Part shown: piece after piece, positions 33,433-38,794 of the stretch | Layout: the number at the start of each line of letters is the position of its first letter | How positions within the stretch are numbered: the first letter of the stretch is position 1 | From: Chthonomonas sp. UBA6659 | GTDB taxonomy: Bacteria > Armatimonadota > Fimbriimonadia > Fimbriimonadales > Fimbriimonadaceae | DNA: 38,794 nt | Direction: 5' to 3' | NCBI GenBank assembly: GCA_002455425.1 | Contig: DKKT01000043.1 | Span: forward strand, 1 to 38,794 | The notes under the pieces: generated by a model | Seen by the model: only the letters and a program-made list of their open reading frames with translations | The model's database searches: none | What the model was told of the DNA's origin: nothing | Position numbers and translations under genes: made by a program

Positions 33433-34434
33433 GTGAAACGATGGATCATGGGTGGCGTGCTGGCGGTTGCGGCCGCGGCACTGGTCGCCCAAGGTTCGGG
33501 GTCCGGAGTTCTGGGTGGTTTCGTGAAGGCGCTGAACCAGGCTGATGGCCTGAATTCAACCTACACCATCCAGAAGCTCGGAGGGGCCCCGGATACGTAC
33601 AAGGTGTCTCTGGCGAAGCCGAACAAGGCGCGCATCGAGACGCCGACGCAGCTCATCGTCGCCGATGGGACGACGATCGTGACGTTCGACAAGCAGGCGA
33701 ACCAGTACATCAAGCGGGCGCAGACCCCGGCGGGGCTCCGTGGCCTCTTCACCGATGACGCCACGAGCATCTGGGCCGGCTTCTTCAATCCCGAGCCGTT
33801 CAAGGGCATGAACGCCAAGGCGTTGCCCGACAAATCGCGCAAAGGCATTCAGTTCAAAGTCGTCGAGATCAGCGCGCCGGACAACCAGGACATCACGCTG
33901 ACCCTCTACGTCAATCCGGCCGACAACATCGCGCGGCAAGCCGAGATGACGGTCAAGTCCGGCACCCAGGCCGGCGTCCGGATTCTCGACACCAAAACCC
34001 TCGAACTCAAGAAGGAAGCCGACACGGTCTTCGCGTTCGCGCCCCCTTCGGGTGCGAAGGAAGTGACCGAGGCCGAACTCAACAGCGACAAGTGGTACCA
34101 CGACCTCGACGAGGCGCTGCGCGTGGCCAAGGCGACGAACCGATTGGTCTTCATCGACTTCGGTGCCGTGTGGTGAGGGTACTGCAAGAAACTTCAGGCT
34201 GAAGTTTTTCCGACCCCCGAGTTCAAGGCTCTCTCGAAGTTCATGGTCTTCGTCCACATCGACGGCGATGAGCGAAAGGACCTGGTCTCCAAGTACGGAG
34301 TTTCCGGGTTCCCGACGCTGATCATGATGAAATCCGACGCGTCGATCGTCGATCAGTGGTCCGGCTACAGCCCGGCGCCGCAGTTCATCGAGCGCGTCAA
34401 GCAAGCCCTCCGCAAGGGCGGCATGAATCCCTGA
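33433..34434 (+). CDS. candidate selenoprotein: LolA-like domain fused to a UGYC thioredoxin domain
   Basis: One continuous reading frame of 333 residues if the TGA at 34174-34176 (codon 248) is read as selenocysteine. GTG 33433 has GGAGGTGA upstream and yields a signal peptide (MKRWIMGGVLAVAAAALVAQ). Residues 25-220 resemble a LolA/DUF2092-type beta domain (YKVSLAKPNKARIETPTQLI). Residues 225-333 form a thioredoxin-like fold: EALRVAKATNRLVFIDFGAVW, then TGA, then GYCKKLQAEVFPTPEF, FVHIDGDERKDLVSKY and GVSGFPTLIMMK with the cis-proline. Relatives have W-C-G-Y-C here, so the TGA replaces the first redox cysteine exactly and the frame stays intact for 86 codons beyond. A SECIS-like hairpin follows at once. 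A Cys-to-stop mutation (TGC to TGA) is the alternative. No sel genes are in the window. Confidence 0.72.
34177..34216 (+). promoter_or_regulatory. SECIS-like hairpin after the in-frame TGA
   Basis: Forty bases starting directly after the TGA. Lower stem GGGT (34177-34180) with ACCC (34213-34216), then an internal loop, then an upper stem of ten pairs (34187-34196 with 34200-34209, including one G-U), whose top eight pairs are perfect (AAACTTCA with TGAAGTTT). The apical loop is GGC. Twenty bases separate the TGA from the loop. A stem this close to the UGA, with G at the first loop positions, fits bacterial SECIS elements, and the CAGG-UG top resembles that of E. coli fdhF. Confidence 0.65.
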
Positions 34435-34452
34435 TCGAACCACGTGCTTCGA

Positions 34453-34486
34453 GAATCGGCCCTCCCGAGTTCGGGAGGGCCGATTC
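34453..34486 (+). terminator. terminator of the candidate selenoprotein gene
   Basis: Perfect 16-bp stem (34453-34468 with 34471-34486) and a GT loop, 19 bases after the final stop at 34434. That a strong terminator sits after the second stop, not after the TGA, supports the long gene. Confidence 0.85.
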
Positions 34487-34623
34487 GCTTGCAGACCTTC
34501 CCTGGACTCGGGAGATGACGCGCGAAGAGGCACTCCCACCGAGGACTCAGAGGCGGAGAGCTACTCGATAACCCGTCCCACGATCGAGGCAACACGTGGA
34601 TGTCGAAGGGGTAGGATTTCGGG

Positions 34624-34989
34624 ATGCCCGACTTCGTGAACCAGCTCTGCTACGGAGACAACCTCGAAGTCCTGCGCAAGATGCCCGACGAAATCGCCGA
34701 CCTCGTCTACCTCGATCCCCCCTTCAACTCCGCCCGCAACTACAACCTCCTCTTCAAGCAGGTCAAAGGCGGCGACAGCCCGGCCCAGATCATGGCGTTC
34801 GAGGACACCTGGCAGTGGAGCCACCGGCTGTACAACGAGTTCATGAGCGACGAGCGCAACCAGCCGCTCTGGAAGCTCGTGCAGTCGCTCTACGACATCC
34901 TTGGCGACTCCGAGATGATGGCCTACGTCGTCATGATGGCCCCGCGCCTGCTCGACCTCCAACAAGCACGCCACTTAGGACGTCCATGA
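34624..34989 (+). pseudogene. N-terminal fragment of a DNA adenine methyltransferase
   Basis: Open frame of 121 residues. The first 113 are the start of a type III Mod-like site-specific DNA methyltransferase: LCYGDNLEVLRKMPDEIADL, the catalytic DPPFNS motif, LFKQVKGGDSPAQIMAFEDTW and EMMAYVVMMAPRLLDL. Full-length relatives continue with the cofactor-binding half (GSLYLHCD type). Here it breaks after about 34962 into an unrelated tail (ARHLGRP) and a stop. The matching C-terminal end appears at 36842-37189 beyond the inserted genes. The fragment lacks the S-adenosylmethionine-binding part and cannot methylate on its own. Confidence 0.85.
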
Positions 34990-35041
34990 AGCAGAATCCG
35001 GAGTACAATTGGCGTCCGATTCCGTCCATAAGGAGGTGGAA

Positions 35042-36175
35042 TTGAAATTCGCAGAGTTCTTTGCAGGGATCGGCCTCGTGCGAATGGGGCTTGAACGCTC
35101 GGGTTGGACGTGCGCGTTTGCGAACGATATCGATCCGAAAAAGCTAGAGATGTATTCCGCGCAGTACCCAGACTTCGGCGAACACTTTGTGCTTGGGGAC
35201 ATCCGAAACTTGGATATCAGCCAGTTGCCGGTAGTTGATCTTGCGTCGGCTTCATTTCCGTGTACCGACCTAAGCTTGGCTGGCGCACGAGCTGGCCTTG
35301 CGGGCGAGCACTCGTCAGCTTTGTGGCCGTTCCTTGAATTGCTCCACAAGATCGAACTGATTCGCCCACCCATTGTTTTGTTGGAAAACGTCCCTGGGTT
35401 CCTGACATCTCACGGCGGTGCCGACTTCAAGAGTGCCTTGCTAGCCCTCAATCGCTTGGGCTATGAGGTCGATGCGCTCATCATCGATGCCGCACACTTC
35501 GTCCCCCAGTCAAGGCCGAGGATGTTTGTCGTCGCCACCTATCGACCCCTTCAATTCCGGGTGTGCGAGCGGCGCAAAATGCCAAAGCTCTTCGAATCGC
35601 AGGTCAGGCCCGCCGCCCTTGCCCAATTCATTCTCGATAATCCGGGGATCAATTGGAACATTCGCGAACTGCCCACCTTGCCCGTTCGAAGCTCTGACTT
35701 GCCCGCTATCCTTGAACCCATGAGCGACGACGCGCCCGAGTGGTGGTCGCCAGCCCGCACCGAGTACTTGGTAAATCAAATGAGCAGCAAACATCGGCAG
35801 ATTGCCGATGAGATGGCTTCTCGCAAAGAGGCAACATACGGCACAGTGTTCCGCCGAGTGAGGAATGGAAAGTCAATGGCAGAACTCCGCGTAGATGGAA
35901 TTGCGGGGTGTCTTCGTACACCGAAGGGAGGTAGCGGCCGCCAAATCCTCTTCCGGGCAGGAAACGGTCGATACAATGCTCGGCTCCTGACTCCGCGCGA
36001 GTGCGCAAGGCTCATGGGGGCGGACGACTTTCCAGTTAACGTGCCACAAAACCAGGCTTTGTTTGGGTTTGGAGATGCGGTGTGTGTGCCCGTCATTGAC
36101 TGGCTGGCGAGGAACTACCTCAATCCACTCTTGCATGAGTTGACAAGTGCGGAATGTCGGATGGCTAGGGCTTGA
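35042..36175 (+). CDS. C5-cytosine DNA methyltransferase of a restriction-modification system
   Basis: Protein of 377 residues. TTG 35042 is chosen: AAGGAGG ends five bases before it and motif I follows at once, whereas the TTG at 35009 has no such site. Methylates cytosine at C5 in a specific site, protecting against the partner nuclease. Motifs in order: I FAEFFAGIGLVRMGLE; IV ASFPCTDLS with the nucleophile Cys74; VI ENVPG (115-119); VIII QSRPR (156-160); X GDAVCVPVIDWLARN near the end. The target-recognition region between VIII and X is short, so a short recognition site is likely, though unknown. Codon use and base content look poorer in GC than the flanking genes. Its stop overlaps the TTG of the nuclease gene. 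Confidence 0.95.
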   Translation: MKFAEFFAGIGLVRMGLERSGWTCAFANDIDPKKLEMYSAQYPDFGEHFVLGDIRNLDISQLPVVDLASASFPCTDLSLAGARAGLAGEHSSALWPFLELLHKIELIRPPIVLLENVPGFLTSHGGADFKSALLALNRLGYEVDALIIDAAHFVPQSRPRMFVVATYRPLQFRVCERRKMPKLFESQVRPAALAQFILDNPGINWNIRELPTLPVRSSDLPAILEPMSDDAPEWWSPARTEYLVNQMSSKHRQIADEMASRKEATYGTVFRRVRNGKSMAELRVDGIAGCLRTPKGGSGRQILFRAGNGRYNARLLTPRECARLMGADDFPVNVPQNQALFGFGDAVCVPVIDWLARNYLNPLLHELTSAECRMARA

Positions 36176-36858
36176 AGGACAAACCTCTCGGCGTTCCATC
36201 CGATGTCGCTGAAATCAGAAAGCGAATTTCGGAATTCTTTAAGGAGAAATCTCCCTCCGGGAAACCGATTGGTTCATATTGGGGAGTTTATGTATTCTTC
36301 GACTATGACGGCGAGCCCATTTACGTCGGTCAGACCATTGAGAGCTTGGGAGGGCGTGTAAGCCGCCACATGACCAACCAGAGGACAGACGCCGTAGCGA
36401 TGAATGTCCTCGACCCCTTTGAGGTGGCTTCGATAGAGGTCTACCTTCTGTATCATAGGTCGGAGAACCCACCACCCAGAGCGCAAGTGCTGAAAGAGCT
36501 GCACGCCCTCGAGTACACCGTGTTCCAAAAGGTCCTCCATGAGTCCACCCTCAAGGCCGTGCTGAATGAGAAGGATCTTGACGCGACTGACTTTGTAAAG
36601 CTCCCAACTTCATACCGAAAGCGCATAATCCCCGACGAGTTATTCGCCACCCGCCAGCACCCAGACATTCGCATTGCTAGGCGAGCAAACACCATCGCAC
36701 GTTTGGCTCAAGTCATCAGCGAGCGCGAAGTCTCGGCGGGCCTTCGGCGCACCCTTCTTACTCAGGCGAGGCGCCTTGAGAAGCTGGCGGCTGAACGCTT
36801 CAAACCGTTTGAATCACAGGTGCCTCATGTGGGATCAGAAGATGACCAAGAAGATTGA
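36172..36858 (+). CDS. GIY-YIG nuclease, probable type II restriction enzyme
   Basis: Protein of 228 residues starting TTG inside the methyltransferase stop (TTGA), so the pair is cotranslated. The GIY-YIG core is intact: GVY (38-40), YVG (51-53) ten residues later, then GGRVSRH with Arg62, Glu114 in HALEYTVFQK, and Asn132 in VLNEKD. Outside the core there is no match I can name; it does not look like Eco29kI beyond the core. Coupling to a C5 methyltransferase makes it the likely restriction partner. A repair or homing-type endonuclease is the alternative. Its 3' end overlaps the remnant of the disrupted methyltransferase. Confidence 0.8.
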   Translation: MKDKPLGVPSDVAEIRKRISEFFKEKSPSGKPIGSYWGVYVFFDYDGEPIYVGQTIESLGGRVSRHMTNQRTDAVAMNVLDPFEVASIEVYLLYHRSENPPPRAQVLKELHALEYTVFQKVLHESTLKAVLNEKDLDATDFVKLPTSYRKRIIPDELFATRQHPDIRIARRANTIARLAQVISEREVSAGLRRTLLTQARRLEKLAAERFKPFESQVPHVGSEDDQED

Positions 36859-37189
36859 CCGCACGATCCAGGTCAAAGGCGGCAACGCCATGAACCTCAG
36901 CACCATCCGCGACTTCGCCAACGTCATTGAGTCGAACAAAGCCGTCCTCGGCATCATGATCGGCATGAAAGAACCCACCCCCGAAATGAAGCGCGTCGCC
37001 GACCAGATGGGCTACGCCGACTGGCCCACCGAACGCAAATACCCCCGCTACCAAATCCTCTCGATCGAGGGGCTCTTGGAGAAGGGCGTCAAGCCCGAGA
37101 TCCCCGACAGCTATCGCCTCGGCGCGCAGACCGGCGTCGGCAGGGCGCAGGACGACGGGCAGGCGGGGTTGTTCGAAGGCGACGACTGA
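36842..37189 (+). pseudogene. C-terminal fragment of the same DNA adenine methyltransferase
   Basis: From ATG 36842, 115 residues: MTKKIDRTIQVKGGNAMNLS, IRDFANVIESNKAVLGIMIG, EEPT-like KEPTPEMKRVADQMGY, KYPRYQILSIEGLLEKG and the end QAGLFEGDD. This is the typical C-terminus of the methyltransferases whose N-terminus lies at 34624, where the same QVKGG...IRDL...KYPKIQ order occurs. The middle of the protein, roughly 300 residues, is missing, so the cassette replaced it rather than simply inserting. It overlaps the end of the GIY-YIG gene in another frame. Whether it is translated is unknown. Confidence 0.8.
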
Positions 37190-37267
37190 CGTTGTTTTCG
37201 TCGCCGTCCTCGTCCTCGTCGCAGCAAGTGACCATCGATCCAGGGCATTCCGCGGGTCATCTTCGAC

Positions 37268-37498
37268 CACAAAGGCGAGATGCGGGACCGCAAAGCCGAG
37301 ATGTGCGGCCGCAAAGCCGAGATGTGCGACCACAAAGGCGAGATGCGGGACCGCAAAGCCGAGATGTGCGACCGCAAAGCCGAGGTGTGCGACCGCAAAG
37401 CCGAGGTGTGCGACCGCAAAGCCGAGATGTGCGCCCGCAAAGCCGAGATGTGCGACCGCAAAGCCGAGATGTGCGACCGAAGAGGGGAGATGTGTGCC
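37268..37498. repeat. 11 tandem copies of a 21-bp unit
   Basis: Eleven units start every 21 bases from 37268. The commonest is CGCAAAGCCGAGATGTGCGAC. Units 1 and 4 read CACAAAGGCGAGATGCGGGAC, so a four-unit pattern partly recurs; units 6 and 7 have GAGGTG; unit 11 is degenerate. Because 21 is a multiple of 3, frames stay open on both strands: KAEMCDR repeats on the plus strand (open from 37232, stop 37520) and AHLGFAV repeats on the minus. A short Cys-rich peptide is possible from ATG 37280, but nothing proves translation. Confidence 0.95.
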
Positions 37499-37701
37499 CG
37501 TTGCACCAAGAGGTGCTGCTGACGGACCAGGATGTTTGATCGAGGGACTCAGTTGTGCTGTGGTTGGGAAAGGAAATGATGCAGAAAGCCTGGTCCCATC
37601 TAGGCTTGACGTAGCGAAGGCAAGTTCGTCAAAGTGAAAAGACGTGATCCTGCTCTGGCCCGAGCCAGTCGACAGGAGCAAATCCAACTGAGGAGAGAGC
37701 A
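37499..37701. other. intergenic stretch without a recognisable gene
   Basis: This is the rest of the 512-base gap after the methyltransferase fragment. A TTGACG at about 37603 with an inverted CGTCAA 15 bases on may be a weak promoter or operator for the next gene. No good -10 box is seen, and no RNA gene. Confidence 0.5.
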
Positions 37702-38676
37702 GTGAGGAAGACCAACATCCCCCCGAGACGGTACTTGCAGAAACTCGACGAGTTTCTCGCCCATTGGCCGCTGGTGAACACGGCCTTGGGCTCCCCCCTC
37801 GCCCTGCAGGGCAACTACCTCGTCGCGAACCTCACCACCGATCGTGGCGCGGTCAACACCCAGCTGAACGCCGTCGTGACGGCCGAGAACAGCCGGCAGA
37901 GCGCGATCGCCGATCGCGACACCCGCCGAGCGAGCCTGCGGGAGCGGTTCCGCCAGTTCAACCAGGCCGTCCGTGCGTTCTTCCCGAACAGCACCTATGC
38001 GGCTCAGCTCCCCCGCATCCCGGGCCTCAGCCACCCGATGGGCGTGTGGGCCAAGGCGATGCAGGACGTCGCCGAGATCTGGAACGCGATCAACGCGATC
38101 ACGCCGGTGCCGCCGGGCGCGCCGATCCCGCTCACCCTCGTCGGCGGCTACACGCGGGCGAACTTCCTGACCGACCAGACGGCGATGCTGGCCGCCTTCA
38201 CGTCGGTCGAGTCATCGGCGCTCGCCCTCGAGAACGCGCAGCTCACGCGCGATCAGATCTGGCTGCCGATCTATGAGCGGCTCAAGCAGTATCGCCTGGC
38301 TGTGCAGGCGCGGTTCGCGGCGGGCGCGGCTCTGCTCGAATCGCTCCCTTCGATCACGCCCGCTCCCGGCCACACGCCGGCTCCGGTCAACGTCTCGGCG
38401 AGCTGGGACCCGAATCTGAGCAAGGCGGTGATCGTCTTCGAGGCATCGACCGACCCCGACCTGATCCAGTACGAGCTTCGCGGGTGCTTCGGCAACCGCT
38501 ACCGCACGGACGAAGAGGCGGTGCTGGGGAGCCTGGCGGCAGGGGCCTCGCCGCTGCGGTTCGAGACGAACACCGGCCTCGTCGCCTCCGGCTCGCGCGT
38601 GTTCTACAAGGTCTACGTGATCCTGAATTCGGGCAACGAGAAGGGCTCGCGCACGGTGAGCGTCACCCGGCCATAG
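37702..38676 (+). CDS. unknown protein with coiled-coil part and FN3-like C-terminus
   Basis: Protein of 324 residues, GTG start with AGGAGAG five bases upstream. No signal peptide and no recognised function. Residues about 1-235 are helical, with two similar segments, each a G-NY/GGYTRANF-like stretch followed by a helix: YLVANLTTDRGAVNTQLNAV and YTRANFLTDQTAMLAAFTSV, then helices ending QFNQAVRAFF and YRLAVQARF. This suggests an internal duplication. Residues 240-324 look like a fibronectin-type-III or Ig-like beta sandwich (SWDPNLSKAVIVFEASTDPD, FYKVYVILNSGNEKGSRTVS). Confidence 0.75.
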   Translation: MRKTNIPPRRYLQKLDEFLAHWPLVNTALGSPLALQGNYLVANLTTDRGAVNTQLNAVVTAENSRQSAIADRDTRRASLRERFRQFNQAVRAFFPNSTYAAQLPRIPGLSHPMGVWAKAMQDVAEIWNAINAITPVPPGAPIPLTLVGGYTRANFLTDQTAMLAAFTSVESSALALENAQLTRDQIWLPIYERLKQYRLAVQARFAAGAALLESLPSITPAPGHTPAPVNVSASWDPNLSKAVIVFEASTDPDLIQYELRGCFGNRYRTDEEAVLGSLAAGASPLRFETNTGLVASGSRVFYKVYVILNSGNEKGSRTVSVTRP

Positions 38677-38734
38677 GGGAGGTATTGGATGCCTGAGCGC
38701 AGTAACGACATCAGGAAATGGAGCGAGGGGTTTG

Positions 38735-38794
38735 TGGCGGCCTCGGAGGGAATCGAACCCCCGACGCCCTCCTTAGGACGGAGGCGCTCTATCC
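38735..38794 (-). tRNA. tRNA-Arg(CCU), 5' end outside the window
   Basis: Minus strand. From the 3' end: encoded CCA (38735-38737), discriminator G, acceptor 3' strand CGAGGCC, T arm with TTCGATT loop, anticodon stem CCTCC/GGAGG with loop GTCCTAA, giving anticodon CCT (arginine). About 17 bases of the 5' side lie past the window end. Confidence 0.92.

Noticed and set aside
34174..34176. Reading the TGA as a plain stop, giving a 247-residue protein
   Set aside because: The product would end inside the thioredoxin active site, while the frame continues intact and a SECIS-like hairpin follows. It is kept only as the alternative (nonsense mutation).
36800..37687. Minus-strand frame of 295 residues with AHLGFAV repeats
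   Set aside because: Half of it is the complement of the methyltransferase C-terminal fragment, and the rest is the 21-bp repeat. No start signal is seen.

Overview
The window is a GC-rich bacterial chromosome segment. No single marker fixes the taxon. The combination points by inference to Armatimonadota, probably a Fimbriimonas relative: a prepilin ending in an H-X9-DG motif, a PEP-CTERM exported protein, a Pup-ligase/Dop family protein outside an actinobacterial context, a SARP-type regulator, and secreted beta-helix and PxKF proteins.

Layout. 1-6400: a secreted beta-helix/HYR/PxKF protein and a small helical protein on the minus strand, divergent from a large SARP/BTAD-ATPase-TPR regulator, then an exported-type protein of unknown function (5740-6384). 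6560-16582: a complete type I-C-like CRISPR-Cas locus, in order promoter, broken cas3 HD relic, cas5, cas8c, cas7, intact cas3, cas4, cas1, cas2, leader, and an array of 25 repeats and 24 spacers. The genes overlap or nearly touch, so this is one operon. A paralogue of the 5740-6384 protein (16711-17418) lies just past the array, so the locus is bracketed by two members of one family. 17640-33300: mostly housekeeping and envelope genes: lipoprotein hydrolase, DCC-family thiol protein, sugar-binding lipoprotein, ribosomal protein S4, cyclophilin, TerC, prepilin, a PafA/Dop-like ligase coupled to a GYF-type membrane protein, SufD and SufC, a PEP-CTERM protein, an ABC exporter, a SurA/PrsA-like lipoprotein and a PAS histidine kinase. 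Strong hairpin terminators separate several of them.

33433-34434 holds the most interesting gene. A LolA-like domain is followed, in the same frame, by a thioredoxin fold whose CxxC motif has TGA at the first cysteine (W-TGA-G-Y-C). A 40-nt hairpin with a GGC apical loop starts right after the TGA, as in a bacterial SECIS element. I read this as a candidate selenoprotein (Sec248, UGYC), not a truncated gene.

34624-37189: a DNA adenine methyltransferase gene keeps only its N- and C-terminal ends. Its middle is replaced by a compact restriction-modification pair (C5 methyltransferase plus GIY-YIG nuclease) of visibly different base composition. Then come a 21-bp tandem repeat block, a protein of unknown function, and a tRNA-Arg(CCU) cut by the window end.

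The cas genes act together in adaptation (Cas1, Cas2, Cas4), crRNA processing and Cascade (Cas5, Cas8, Cas7) and target degradation (Cas3). SufC and SufD form part of an Fe-S assembly complex. The remaining genes look like separate transcription units.
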